From the NCBI GenBank assembly GCA_016197405.1, contig JACPVR010000013.1, positions 124,001 through 188,000 on the forward strand: a DNA stretch of 64,000 bases, given 5' to 3'. Source of the DNA: Mycobacterium sp. Lineage in GTDB: Bacteria > Actinomycetota > Actinomycetes > Mycobacteriales > Mycobacteriaceae. Shown piece after piece: positions 25,348-33,897 of this stretch (its first letter is position 1; each line of letters begins with the position of its first letter). The position numbers and the translations under genes are program-made. The notes below the pieces were generated by a model, which saw only the letters and a list, made by a program, of their open reading frames with translations, made no database searches and had not been told where the DNA came from.

Positions 25348-27894
25348 TCAGCCCAGGATCAGGCCCTCGCCGTCGGGATTGACGTTCACCGGAACGGTGT
25401 CGCCGTCGTGCACATCGCCGGCCAGCAGCAACTTCGCCAACTGGTCGCCGATGGCCTGCTGCACCAGCCGGCGCAGCGGGCGGGCACCGTAAACCGGGTC
25501 GAACCCGCGGTCGGCCAGCCACTTCTTGGCGGGCAGCGACACCTCCAGGGTGAGCCGGCGCTGAGCCAGCCGCTTCTGCAGCTGTGCCAGCTGGATGTCG
25601 ACGATCTGGACCAGCTCATCGGGCTGCAACGCGTCGAAGATCAACACGTCGTCGAGCCGGTTGATGAACTCCGGCTTGAACGCCGCCCGCACCGCCGCCA
25701 TCACCTGCTCCTCGGAACCACCCGAACCCAGGTTGGAGGTCAGCACCAGGATGGTGTTGCGGAAATCCACCGTGCGGCCCTGACCATCGGTCAGCCTGCC
25801 CTCGTCGAGGACGGCCAGCAGCACGTCGAACACATCCGGGTGCGCCTTCTCGACCTCGTCGAACAGCACCACCGTGTACGGGCGTCGCCGCACCGCCTCG
25901 GTGAGCTGACCGCCCTGGTCGTAGCCGATGTAGCCCGGAGGGGCACCGACGAGTCGCGCCACGGAGTGCTTCTCCCCGTACTCGCTCATGTCGATGCGGA
26001 CCATGGCCCGCTCGTCGTCGAACAGGAAGTCCGCCAGCGCCTTGGCCAGCTCGGTCTTGCCGACACCGGTGGGGCCGAGGAACAAGAACGATCCGGTGGG
26101 CCGGTTGGGGTCGGCGACACCGGCCCGGCTGCGGCGCACCGCATCGGAAACGGCTTGCACGGCCTTCTTCTGACCGACGACCCGCTTGCCGAGTTCGTCC
26201 TCCATACGCAGCAGCTTGGCGGTCTCACCCTCCAGCAGCCGGCCGGCCGGGATACCGGTCCACGCCGCCACCACATCGGCGATGTCGTCGGGGCCGACCT
26301 CCTCCTTGAGCATGACGTTTTCCTGGGCCTCGGCATGAGGCAGCGCGGCCTCGAGCTTCTTCTCGACCTCGGGGATGCGCCCGTACCGCAGCTCGGCGGC
26401 CTTGGCCAGGTCGCCGTCGCGCTCGGCACGCTCGGACTCACCGCGCAGCTGGTCCAGCTGCTCCTTGAGGTCGCGGACGATGTCGATGGCGCCCTTCTCG
26501 TTCTGCCAGCGGGTGGTCAGCTCGGCCAGTTGCTCCTTCTTGTCGGCCAACTCGGCGCGCAGCTTGACCAGCCGCTCCTTGGACGCGGCGTCTTCCTCTT
26601 TGGCCAACGCCATCTCTTCGATCTCCAGGCGCCGCACCAACCGCTCGACCTCGTCGACTTCGACGGGGCGTGAGTCGATCTCCATGCGCAGCCGCGAACC
26701 GGCCTCGTCGACGAGGTCGATCGCCTTGTCCGGCAGGAAGCGCGAGGTGATGTAGCGATCCGAAAGTGTTGCAGCAGCGACCAATGCGGAGTCGGTGATC
26801 CGCACGCCGTGGTGCACCTCGTAGCGGTCCTTGAGTCCGCGCAGGATGCCGACGGTGTCCTCCACCGACGGTTCGCCGACCATGACCTGTTGGAAGCGCC
26901 GTTCCAGGGCGGCGTCCTTCTCGATGTACTTGCGGTACTCCTCGAGGGTGGTGGCGCCGACCATGCGCAGTTCACCGCGGGCCAGCATCGGCTTGATCAT
27001 GTTGCCGGCATCCATCGCGCCTTCGCCGGTCGCGCCGGCGCCGACGATGGTATGCAGCTCGTCGATGAACGTGATGACCTGCCCGGCCGAGTTCTTGATG
27101 TCGTCGAGCACGGCCTTGAGGCGTTCCTCGAATTCACCGCGATACTTCGCGCCGGCCACCATCGAGCCCATGTCCAGGGACACGACGGTCTTGTCGCGCA
27201 GGCTTTCCGGCACGTCGCCGGCGATGATGCGCTGGGCCAGGCCCTCCACGATGGCGGTCTTGCCGACACCGGGCTCGCCGATGAGCACCGGGTTGTTCTT
27301 GGTGCGACGGCTCAGGACCTGGACGACGCGACGAATCTCGTTGTCGCGCCCGATGACCGGGTCGAGCTTGCCCTCGCGCGCGGCGGCGGTCAGGTCGGTG
27401 GAGTACTTCTCCAGCGCCTGGTAGGTCGCCTCGGGGTCGGGGCTGGTGACGCGGGCACTGCCGCGCACCTTCACGAACGCCTCGCGCAACGCCTCCGGCG
27501 AGGCACCATGGCCGGTGAGCAGCTTGGCGACCTCACCGGTTCCGGTGGCCAGGCCGACGAGCAGGTGCTCGGTGGACACGTATTCGTCGTCCATCTCGGT
27601 GGCCAGGTTGGTCGACGCGGTGATCGCCGCCAGCGCGTCGGGCGCCAGCTGCGGTGTCGAGTTGGCACCGCTGGCACTGGGCAGCCGGTCGATCAGGCGC
27701 TGGGCTTCGGCCCGGATGGTCGAGGGATCAACTCCGACCGCCTCCAGCAGAGGCCCGGCAATGCCGTCGTTCTGCGTCAGCAATGCCATCAACAAATGAG
27801 CGGGGGTGATCTGCGGGTTGCCGGCAGCGGTGGCCGCCTGCAACGCCGAGGTCAGCGCCGCCTGGGTCTTCGTGGTCGGGTTGAACGAGTCCAC
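25348..27894 (-). CDS. clpB: ATP-dependent disaggregase ClpB
   Basis: This hexameric AAA+ chaperone of 848 residues works with DnaK to rescue aggregated proteins. The N domain (residues about 1-150) contains paired Clp repeats. NBD1 has Walker [14 protein letters not shown], and NBD2 has [14 protein letters not shown] with [15 protein letters not shown]. The coiled-coil middle domain (about 410-520, rich in Glu, Lys and Leu) distinguishes it from ClpA and ClpC. The length matches the family. Its promoter region carries an HspR operator, so it belongs to the same heat-shock regulon as the dnaK operon in this window. Confidence 0.97.
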   Translation of the reverse strand: MDSFNPTTKTQAALTSALQAATAAGNPQITPAHLLMALLTQNDGIAGPLLEAVGVDPSTIRAEAQRLIDRLPSASGANSTPQLAPDALAAITASTNLATEMDDEYVSTEHLLVGLATGTGEVAKLLTGHGASPEALREAFVKVRGSARVTSPDPEATYQALEKYSTDLTAAAREGKLDPVIGRDNEIRRVVQVLSRRTKNNPVLIGEPGVGKTAIVEGLAQRIIAGDVPESLRDKTVVSLDMGSMVAGAKYRGEFEERLKAVLDDIKNSAGQVITFIDELHTIVGAGATGEGAMDAGNMIKPMLARGELRMVGATTLEEYRKYIEKDAALERRFQQVMVGEPSVEDTVGILRGLKDRYEVHHGVRITDSALVAAATLSDRYITSRFLPDKAIDLVDEAGSRLRMEIDSRPVEVDEVERLVRRLEIEEMALAKEEDAASKERLVKLRAELADKKEQLAELTTRWQNEKGAIDIVRDLKEQLDQLRGESERAERDGDLAKAAELRYGRIPEVEKKLEAALPHAEAQENVMLKEEVGPDDIADVVAAWTGIPAGRLLEGETAKLLRMEDELGKRVVGQKKAVQAVSDAVRRSRAGVADPNRPTGSFLFLGPTGVGKTELAKALADFLFDDERAMVRIDMSEYGEKHSVARLVGAPPGYIGYDQGGQLTEAVRRRPYTVVLFDEVEKAHPDVFDVLLAVLDEGRLTDGQGRTVDFRNTILVLTSNLGSGGSEEQVMAAVRAAFKPEFINRLDDVLIFDALQPDELVQIVDIQLAQLQKRLAQRRLTLEVSLPAKKWLADRGFDPVYGARPLRRLVQQAIGDQLAKLLLAGDVHDGDTVPVNVNPDGEGLILG

Positions 27895-27982
27895 GACACC
27901 TCCCTTTGGTCAGTAGGTGCCCCGCGAATAGGTCCGCGGGCACACCGGAAAAATGCTTGTCGCCTTACTCAACGTCGTCAAG

Positions 27983-28003
27983 GTTGAGTCTGTTCCGCTC
28001 AAC
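27983..28003 (-). promoter_or_regulatory. HspR operator (HAIR) upstream of clpB
   Basis: GTTGAGT-N7-GCTCAAC fits the HAIR consensus CTTGAGT-N7-ACTCAAG in spacing and core bases. A further ACTCAA half site lies at 27967-27972. The element lies about 90-110 bases before clpB. HspR is encoded at 36955-37347. It also lies upstream of the divergent doxX gene, so either promoter could be affected. Confidence 0.85.
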
Positions 28004-28025
28004 TTTAACTTTTTTTGCCGGAACT

Positions 28026-28042
28026 TGTAACCCCGATCCCTA
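28026..28042 (+). promoter_or_regulatory. TGTAACCC-N4-CCCTA element upstream of doxX
   Basis: This 17-bp element lies 55 bases before the doxX ATG. The same pattern, with the same internal spacing, recurs at 29909-29925, 61 bases before the small secreted protein's start. As the two flank an ECF sigma gene, it is a candidate promoter element for that sigma factor. A GGAACT word lies directly upstream of this copy. Confidence 0.45.
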
Positions 28043-28097
28043 CCTAAATGCGGGGCCCGACCGAATCGGGCTCGAACATCGAGGCAAGGGAGCTGTC

Positions 28098-28640
28098 ATG
28101 ACACTGACCGGGGACCCGGAACTGCACACCGCCGACGCACCGGATCGCGGCACCGGCACCATCGGCAGGCTGTGGCGCTGGTTGGGCACACCACCCGTCG
28201 ACGGACCGAAGGCCATAGTCCTGCTGCGCCTGATGGCCGGCGGCGTCTTCTTCTGGGAAGGCATCCTGAAGTTCGTCTTCCACAACCAGGGCGGCGGCCG
28301 GTTCGCCGCGATCGGCATACCGCTACCCGAGACCATGGCGACTTTCGTCGCAATCCTGGAGATCGGCGGTGGACTGCTGCTGATGTCGGGCCTGTTCACC
28401 AGGTTCATCAGCATTCCGTTCATCATCGAGATGCTGGTGGCGATGTTGTCCACCAAGATCGCCATATACCTGGGCACATCACCGTTGCCCCTGCCGCCCG
28501 CGCCGCCACAGACCGGGTTCTGGGCGGTGCTACACGAGATCCGCTCGGAGTACGCGCAGCTGCTCACCGTCAGCTTCCTGTTGATCGCGGGCCCTGGACC
28601 GTGGTCGGTCGATGCACTGCTCGCCCGTAAGCGGCATTGA
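28098..28640 (+). CDS. DoxX-family membrane protein
   Basis: This integral membrane protein of 180 residues with four hydrophobic segments belongs to the DoxX/SURF4-like superfamily. Members take part in thiosulfate or quinone redox chemistry or associate with oxidoreductases. The signature GGVFFWEGILKFVF starts the first segment, and LEIGGGLLLMSGLFTRF the next. ATG 28098 follows AAGGGAGC. It ends 31 bases before the ECF sigma gene, so the three genes DoxX, sigma and Rieske are likely one redox-related operon. Confidence 0.87.
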   Translation: MTLTGDPELHTADAPDRGTGTIGRLWRWLGTPPVDGPKAIVLLRLMAGGVFFWEGILKFVFHNQGGGRFAAIGIPLPETMATFVAILEIGGGLLLMSGLFTRFISIPFIIEMLVAMLSTKIAIYLGTSPLPLPPAPPQTGFWAVLHEIRSEYAQLLTVSFLLIAGPGPWSVDALLARKRH

Positions 28641-28671
28641 ACTGCCCGCGGCCGGTTCACGTGTCGGTGTG

Positions 28672-29211
28672 ATGGGGCAGAACCGGCCCGGGGAACCGCG
28701 ACGGCTGCGATCGGTGTCCGCGCAGCGCTATCCCGACTGGGAGTCGGTGTATCGCGACAACGTGACCTGGGTGTACCGAACGCTTTTCGCCCGGGTGGGC
28801 AACAGGGCCGACGCCGAGGATCTGACCGCCGAGGTGTTCCTGGCCGCCTTGCACCCGTTGCGTCTGACGGCCAGCGTGGCCGAGGTCCGCGCCTACCTGC
28901 GCACCACCGCCCGCACGGTGCTCGCCGCACACTGGCGCGCGACGCTGGGTGTCGAACTCACCACGATCGACGAGAACCTCACCGTCGACCCGGATACCGA
29001 AACCGCCATCAGCACTGCGCCGGAACGGATCCAGGCGGTACTGCTGGCATTGCCGGAGAACTACCGCCGAATCCTGGAACTGCGCTTCCTGCAAGGACGT
29101 TCGATCAAGGAAGCCGCCGCCGAACTGGGCGTCAGCGTCGCCAATGCCAAGGTGCTGCAGCACCGCGCTCTACGCTTGGCAGCGCAGGTCAACGAGAAGG
29201 ATGTCCGATGA
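28672..29211 (+). CDS. ECF-type RNA polymerase sigma factor
   Basis: This compact sigma-70 family protein of 179 residues has region 2 (WVYRTLFARVGNRADAEDLTAEVFLAAL) that binds -10 DNA and core polymerase, and region 4 (LPENYRRILELRFLQGRSIKEAAAELGVS) that binds the -35. There is no extra C-terminal domain. ATG 28672 is used; the frame is open upstream from 28612. The stop overlaps the Rieske gene's start as ATGA, the usual coupling of ECF sigma factors to their anti-sigma partners. I cannot match it to a named mycobacterial sigma factor. Confidence 0.9.
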   Translation: MGQNRPGEPRRLRSVSAQRYPDWESVYRDNVTWVYRTLFARVGNRADAEDLTAEVFLAALHPLRLTASVAEVRAYLRTTARTVLAAHWRATLGVELTTIDENLTVDPDTETAISTAPERIQAVLLALPENYRRILELRFLQGRSIKEAAAELGVSVANAKVLQHRALRLAAQVNEKDVR

Positions 29212-29906
29212 ACCGCCGTGGGTTGCGACGCTATGTCGACGATCTGCTGGGCGGACGCCGGCCCAGGCCGTTCCAACCCGACGATTTCGAAGCCGATCAG
29301 CTGCGCACCGCGATCGACCTGCGGGCCGCCCGACTCGGCGCCGACGCCCCCAGCCAGGACTTCCTTACCGCCCTGCACGACAGGCTCGCCGCCCAATTCG
29401 ACGAGCCCGCAACGGATTCGCCGCCCAGCCGGATCTCGGCATCGCGGCGCCGGCTCATGGTCGGGACATCCGCGGCAGCCGCGGCCGCGGTGGCGGCGGT
29501 GACCGTCGATCGGCTGGCGGTCCGCGGTCGGCACAACCCCGACACCACGGCCACCGAGGCCGAGCTGCAACCCAACGAGGGCAGCTGGCACACCGTCGCC
29601 AGGAGCGCCGATGTGGTGGCCGACGGCACCATGCATCCGTTCGACACCGGCTCGGTCGTCGGTTTCGTGCACCGCGTCGACGGACGGGCCGAAGCGGTAT
29701 CCGGGGTCTGCACCCATCAGGGTTGCCGGCTGTGGTTCGACAAACCCGACGACCGCCTGCGCTGCCCGTGCCACTCGACGTCGTTCTCCCCGGCCGGGCA
29801 GGTGCTGACGCATCAGCTGCCCATCGCCCCGGCACCGTTGCCGGCGCTGATGGTCCGCGAAAACAACGGCAGCATAGAGGTTTTCGCCCCGGACGAGCCG
29901 GCCTGA
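29208..29906 (+). CDS. Membrane-anchored Rieske [2Fe-2S] protein, possible redox anti-sigma factor
   Basis: This 232-residue protein has three parts. Residues 1-75 are a charged helical region (RRYVDDLLGG, then FLTALHDRLAAQF). Residues 79-104 hold a twin-arginine SRRRLMVG and one membrane segment. Residues 120-230 are a Rieske domain with CTHQGC (168-173) and CPCHSTSF (186-193), giving all cluster ligands and the disulfide Cys pair. Tat export of the folded cluster domain is plausible. Its four-base overlap with the sigma gene suggests that the cytosolic N-terminus holds the sigma factor; this is inference. It could instead be a plain electron carrier for DoxX. Confidence 0.85.
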   Translation: MNRRGLRRYVDDLLGGRRPRPFQPDDFEADQLRTAIDLRAARLGADAPSQDFLTALHDRLAAQFDEPATDSPPSRISASRRRLMVGTSAAAAAAVAAVTVDRLAVRGRHNPDTTATEAELQPNEGSWHTVARSADVVADGTMHPFDTGSVVGFVHRVDGRAEAVSGVCTHQGCRLWFDKPDDRLRCPCHSTSFSPAGQVLTHQLPIAPAPLPALMVRENNGSIEVFAPDEPA

Positions 29907-29908
29907 TC

Positions 29909-29925
29909 TGTAACCCGCCGCCCTA
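29909..29925 (+). promoter_or_regulatory. Second TGTAACCC-N4-CCCTA element, upstream of a small secreted protein
   Basis: It repeats the element at 28026-28042 with the same four-base gap. It lies three bases after the Rieske stop and 61 bases before the chosen start of the next gene. The matching position argues for a shared promoter or regulator site. Confidence 0.45.
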
Positions 29926-29986
29926 TTCACAGATGTAGGCAATGACAGCCGCGGCCCCTGTGCCGCGCGAGCAAAGGGGCTCATCG

Positions 29987-30289
29987 GTGCACTATCTCGT
30001 CAAATGCATGGCCACCGCGGCCGTTCTGATCGGCGGCTCGGCCGGACTGGCCGCGGGCGCCTCGGCTGCGCTGGATACCGGCGGCTCGGCCGCCGATGTC
30101 GTCGCAACCCTGCGGACGCAGGACTATGCGGTTCAGATCAACGGTTCACCCGGGGTGCCGCTGTCGGAGTGCACGGTGACCGATATCCACGGCCTGTCCG
30201 GATCGGATATCGACGCCACCGGACAGCGCATCGACCCGACGACGTTCAGCACCGTCTACGTCGACACCACGTGCCCGTCAGACGGGTAG
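29987..30289 (+). CDS. Small secreted protein of unknown function
   Basis: This 100-residue exported protein has a signal peptide (HYLVKCMATAAVLIGGSAGL) with a likely cleavage after AGASA. The mature part is about 74 residues with two Cys (ECTVTD and DTTCPSDG) that could pair. I choose GTG 29987 because AAAGGGG lies eight bases before it; ATG 29942 in the same frame would add 15 residues. It lies after the Rieske gene and behind a copy of the shared TGTAACCC element, so it may belong to the sigma factor's regulon. No family is recognised. Confidence 0.65.
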   Translation: MHYLVKCMATAAVLIGGSAGLAAGASAALDTGGSAADVVATLRTQDYAVQINGSPGVPLSECTVTDIHGLSGSDIDATGQRIDPTTFSTVYVDTTCPSDG

Positions 30290-30324
30290 CGACACAGCCG
30301 TTATTCGAACATATGATCGAATGA
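30289..30324 (+). promoter_or_regulatory. LexA-like SOS box overlapping a leaderless promoter
   Basis: TCGAAC-ATAT-GATCGA (30305-30320) matches the mycobacterial LexA consensus TCGAAC-N4-GTTCGA at 11 of 12 positions. A -10 TATGAT (30312-30317) lies inside it, 17 bases after a weak -35 GCGACA (30289-30294). The -10 is six bases before ATG 30324, predicting a leaderless mRNA whose promoter is covered by the repressor site. Confidence 0.6.
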
Positions 30325-30644
30325 TGGGAGACCGGACGTCGATCGGCTACACCGGGCAACCGGTGCGGGACCCGTTCCGGGTGGTCCGGCCGCCGATCGC
30401 GGTTCTCGTCGACCTCACCCAGCTGTTCCCCCGCGAACCGCACCGGTCGGGCCGCTACCACCCGCACGGCCTGCAGATGCACAAGGTGGTGCCGGGAACG
30501 CTGAGCTGCTGGGGTATCTGCGAGCAGGGCGATTGGTGGGGCCTGGTCACCTACGAGATCGCCTACGGATCGGCGCACAAGGCCGTGACGCACTGGGTGC
30601 CGGCGTGGACACTGCGGCGCAACGATGCGGGGCGAGGCGCCTGA
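30324..30644 (+). CDS. Small protein of unknown function, possibly SOS-controlled
   Basis: This 106-residue soluble protein is rich in Trp, His and Pro (SGRYHPHGLQMHKVVPG, CWGICEQGDWWGLVTYEIAY). It has no signal peptide and no recognised domain; the composition suggests a compact beta-structured fold. ATG 30324 is chosen because the promoter predicts a leaderless start there; ATG 30321 is the alternative. The last codons lie in a short direct repeat of GATGCGGGGCGAGG, whose second copy follows the stop. A LexA-like box sits directly upstream. The link to DNA damage is inference. Confidence 0.65.
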   Translation: MGDRTSIGYTGQPVRDPFRVVRPPIAVLVDLTQLFPREPHRSGRYHPHGLQMHKVVPGTLSCWGICEQGDWWGLVTYEIAYGSAHKAVTHWVPAWTLRRNDAGRGA

Positions 30645-30712
30645 CGACGATGCGGGGCGAGGGACGAGTCCCCGCTGAGGCGCGCCGCACATCGGACACT
30701 GCGGCGCAAGCC

Positions 30713-31660
30713 CTAGTCCACGTAATCCCAGAACTGCAGATCTTTGACCACCGCGAACAAGGCCAGCGTGGCGAGGTACCCCAGCACGATCACAGCGGCA
30801 CCGGTGAGGCTCACCCGCAGACCGGCACCGTCGACCGGGTCGAGCCAGCGCCGGAAGATTCGCGACATCACCGGCATCAGCAGCCACTGCAGCGCGGCCA
30901 CGCTGACGATGTTGCTGACGAAGAACGCCAGCCAGGGCGGCGCACCGAGCTCGTCGAGAAGCGGCCCGAAGAACCGTGACAACAGCATCACGGTCGGGTA
31001 CAGCACCAGCACCACCAGCATCGCGGCCTTCCAGCCGGGCGTGACGCTGGTGGTGCCGTCCTCGGTGCGAACGGTCGATCCGAACCCGGTGGTCAGCGAG
31101 ACCCGGGTGAAATTCCTGCTCAGACTGGCCCGCACGGCGGGCAGTGCACCCAGCCGGTCCCCCGAGTTCAGCCAGCGCGTGAGCTGGGATGCGCGGCGGA
31201 ACCGCAGGACCGAAAGCCACTGGCCGCCGTCGCCGGAGAACAGCACCGTGCCCTCACTGCCGGCGAACCGGGCCGCCGCGGCGGCGATACCGGCCTGCGC
31301 GCTGACGAACTCCGCCTCCTTGCCGTCGGCGACCTCGTGCCGGAACACCGCGACCCCGGCCGGCGGCAGCCCATCCGGCCCGAACACCACATCGGCGCGC
31401 GGCAGGCAGCCCAGCTCGCGGCCGCGCTGCAACACATCGCGCCGCGCGGGACCGTCGAGCCAGTCGTCGAGCTGCTCCTCGGACTCGAAACTCACCTGTA
31501 CCGCCGGGTCCAGCGCCGGGTCGGCGTATTCGGACACCCGGGCATCCAGATAGCCGGGAGCGGCATGCGCGGACGCGATCAGGTCGGTGAGCCAGGCGTC
31601 GAAGAGGCGCGCCTCGGCGTCGCGATGCAAGACCGTGACGACGCTCGCCGAGCTGAGCAA
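30713..31660 (-). CDS. Antibiotic-biosynthesis-monooxygenase-like protein with membrane tail
   Basis: The 315-residue protein has two ferredoxin-like ABM domains in tandem: residues about 5-95 (PGYLDARVSEY, VSFESEEQLDDWL) and about 100-190 (VAVFRHEVADGKEAEF). A C-terminal part with three membrane segments follows from about residue 215 (WKAAMLVVLVLYPTVMLLSRFF). ABM proteins include cofactor-free oxygenases and haem degraders, but no catalytic set is clear here. It probably starts at TTG 31660, with AGGAG nine bases upstream. It lies ten bases after guaD and is likely co-transcribed with it. Confidence 0.75.
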   Translation of the reverse strand: MLSSASVVTVLHRDAEARLFDAWLTDLIASAHAAPGYLDARVSEYADPALDPAVQVSFESEEQLDDWLDGPARRDVLQRGRELGCLPRADVVFGPDGLPPAGVAVFRHEVADGKEAEFVSAQAGIAAAAARFAGSEGTVLFSGDGGQWLSVLRFRRASQLTRWLNSGDRLGALPAVRASLSRNFTRVSLTTGFGSTVRTEDGTTSVTPGWKAAMLVVLVLYPTVMLLSRFFGPLLDELGAPPWLAFFVSNIVSVAALQWLLMPVMSRIFRRWLDPVDGAGLRVSLTGAAVIVLGYLATLALFAVVKDLQFWDYVD

Positions 31661-31669
31661 TGCGCACTC

Positions 31670-33073
31670 CTAGATCGGGTCGATACGGCGGCCCTGAACG
31701 TAGACCCCGGCGATGGATGTCTCCCGGATGCCCATCAGCAACGCGAACAATGTCTGATCGCGGGCCCGTTCGGGCTCGCCGGACCGTACCCCGTAGGTCA
31801 GTGCGGCAGCCAGCGCCGGCGTCCGGGCCGGGTCGATGACGACGAAGTCGGCTTCCTTGCCGATGTCGAAGTTGCCGAACCGGCTCTCCATGTCCAGGGC
31901 CCGCGCGCCGGCCAGTGTCCCGGTGAACAGCATCTCGGCCGGATGCATCGACACCCCGTCGGCGCCGGGTTCGCTGATGTGGGATTTGAAAGCGGCGGCC
32001 AGCACCTGCGGGATGAGCCATTCGTCGCCGCCGCCGAAATCGGTTCCGGCCGCGATGGTCACGCCGGCGGCCACGGTGCGTTTCCACGGCATGGTGCCCG
32101 ATCCGAGGAACTGCTGCGATACCGGGCAGTGCGCGATCGTGGTGCCGGTTTCGGCCATCCGGGCCAGCTCGGCGTCGGTGCAGTGCACACAGTGCGCCAG
32201 GATCGTGCGCGGTCCGAGCAGGCTCTTGCCGCCCACCTCGGAGCCGGGCAGGAACTTGCCGTCATAGGTGTCGAGGTAGGAGTCGACGGCGAACAGTTGT
32301 TTGACGGCGTCCACCTCACCGGTGCCGGGGCGATTGTTCTCGTTGAGGTGGGTGTGCACGTAGACCCCGCGGTCGCGGACCTCGTCGTAGAGCTCGCCGA
32401 GGTTGTACAGCGTCGTGGTGCTCACCGAAAGGGAGAACCGCGGCACGATCGCGACGTGCACCAACGCGGTGTCGACGTCGCCGGTGTCGGCGGCATGCCA
32501 GGTGTCGATCTCCTGGCGAGTCAGCCGGATGGCGTCTTCCTCGGAGGTCATCAGCGGCTGCGCGGTATCACCGCCCACGGTCTGGATGCCCCGCCCGGAC
32601 ACCAATCGCAGACCGGCGCGCAGCGTCTGGGTGAAAAGGGCGTCCTGGGCATGTGGAAACGCCGAGCCGAAGACCATGGCGGCGGTGGTTCCCGCCGCGA
32701 TGCGCCGGTTGCAGAACTCCACGGCGGCGCGCTGGGCGAACTCGGGGTCGGCGAATCTCGATTCCGACGGGAAGATGCACAGGTTGAGCCACTCCAGCAG
32801 CTGGCCGCCGCCATAGGCATCACCGGCGTAGGTCTGCGGGAAATGGATGTGGGTGTCGACGAAGCCGGGGACCAGCACTGCCGGTCGGTGGTCGACGATC
32901 TCGGCGTCGTGGTGTTCCGGCGGCACACCGTCGCGTGCACCGCAGTAGACGATCGTGCCGTCGGCGTCGACCACCAGCGCACCGTCGGCGATGAACACCA
33001 GGGCTTCGACCGCCTCGGCGACGGTGGGGCTGCCCGCGATGTGGAAGATCTGCCCGAGGTGGATCTGCGTCAT
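31670..33073 (-). CDS. guaD: Guanine deaminase
   Basis: This zinc amidohydrolase converts guanine to xanthine in purine salvage and breakdown. The 467-residue protein has the metal motif PGFVDTHIHFPQ, then VYVHTHLNENN, TILAHCVHCTD and GTDFGGGDEW, which supply the remaining ligands and catalytic residues. ATG 33073 (MTQIHLGQIFHIAG) is preferred over the 42 codons upstream, which look non-coding. Xanthine produced here could feed a xanthine dehydrogenase, which would need the XdhC factor encoded at 11846-12967; that link is inference. Confidence 0.93.
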   Translation of the reverse strand: MTQIHLGQIFHIAGSPTVAEAVEALVFIADGALVVDADGTIVYCGARDGVPPEHHDAEIVDHRPAVLVPGFVDTHIHFPQTYAGDAYGGGQLLEWLNLCIFPSESRFADPEFAQRAAVEFCNRRIAAGTTAAMVFGSAFPHAQDALFTQTLRAGLRLVSGRGIQTVGGDTAQPLMTSEEDAIRLTRQEIDTWHAADTGDVDTALVHVAIVPRFSLSVSTTTLYNLGELYDEVRDRGVYVHTHLNENNRPGTGEVDAVKQLFAVDSYLDTYDGKFLPGSEVGGKSLLGPRTILAHCVHCTDAELARMAETGTTIAHCPVSQQFLGSGTMPWKRTVAAGVTIAAGTDFGGGDEWLIPQVLAAAFKSHISEPGADGVSMHPAEMLFTGTLAGARALDMESRFGNFDIGKEADFVVIDPARTPALAAALTYGVRSGEPERARDQTLFALLMGIRETSIAGVYVQGRRIDPI

Positions 33074-33228
33074 CTGCTGGGGTTCCTGTCGAGACGTTCT
33101 GGTGGCCGCGCGAACCGGCGGCGTCGACTCGCCGAGACTACCGAGCAGCAACCCCGCTCGCCGGGCGAGCGCGCACCCGCACGCGCGGAATGTCTGCATA
33201 CCGGCCCGGAGTTCGCTACGTTCTCCCG

Positions 33229-33897
33229 GTGAGTTCCAGCTGGGCTGCGGAGTTGACCGAGCTCATACCCCTGGCGTTGGTCATCGCGTTGTCGCCGTTG
33301 TCGATCATCCCGGCGGTATTGGTGTTGCACTCGCCGCGACCGCGGCCCACCGGGCTGGCTTTCCTGGCGGGTTGGCTGGTCGGGTTGGCGGTGCTGACGT
33401 CGGTGTTCATCGGCATCTCCGGCCTGTTGGGCGGCCTGGGCACCAAACCGCCGGGGTGGGCCTCGTGGGCGCGCATCGGCGTCGGAGCGGCGTTGATCGT
33501 GTTCGGCATCTATCGCTGGGCGACCCGCCACAGCAAGCCCCACCAGATCCCCGGCACCCGGCACATCACCGAGGCCGGCCCCGGCAAGGCCTTTGCGATC
33601 GGCGCTCTGTTGACGGTGGCCAATCCGAAAGTGCTGTTCATATGTGCGGCAGCCGGTTTGGCGATCGGGACCGCAGGCCTCGGTGACGCCGCCTGGTTCG
33701 CCGACCTGGTGTTCGTGCTGATCTCGGCGTCGACGGTGGCGCTGCCGATCCTGGCCTACACCTACGCCGGGGCGCGCCTGGACCCGGCGCTGTCGCGCCT
33801 GAAGGTGTGGATGGAGAAGAACAACGGAGCGCTGGTCGCGGTGATTCTCGTCGTCATCGGCCTGTTGGTGCTCTACAAAGGGATCCACGGACTTTGA
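33229..33897 (+). CDS. Sap/GAP-family membrane transporter
   Basis: This 222-residue protein has six hydrophobic segments and belongs to the SfLAP/GAP family, LysE-like transporters implicated in mycobacterial cell-wall lipid export. The family opening ELIPLALVIALSPLSIIPAV is clear, followed by PTGLAFLAGWLVGLAVLTSV and LLTVANPKVLF. GTG 33229 is chosen because the alignable sequence begins there. It overlaps the next gene as TTGA. A second family member lies at 46764-47528. The substrate is unknown. Confidence 0.87.
   Translation: MSSSWAAELTELIPLALVIALSPLSIIPAVLVLHSPRPRPTGLAFLAGWLVGLAVLTSVFIGISGLLGGLGTKPPGWASWARIGVGAALIVFGIYRWATRHSKPHQIPGTRHITEAGPGKAFAIGALLTVANPKVLFICAAAGLAIGTAGLGDAAWFADLVFVLISASTVALPILAYTYAGARLDPALSRLKVWMEKNNGALVAVILVVIGLLVLYKGIHGL

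Noticed and set aside
26809..27987. A 392-codon open frame antisense to clpB, and similarly 25273-26673
   Set aside because: Both mirror the conserved clpB codons and have no domain of their own.
30610..30680. GCGGGG/CCCCGC pairing and GATGCGGGGCGAGG direct repeat between convergent genes as a strong terminator
   Set aside because: The stem is short with a long loop and no U-tract; the repeat is mentioned only in the gene entry.
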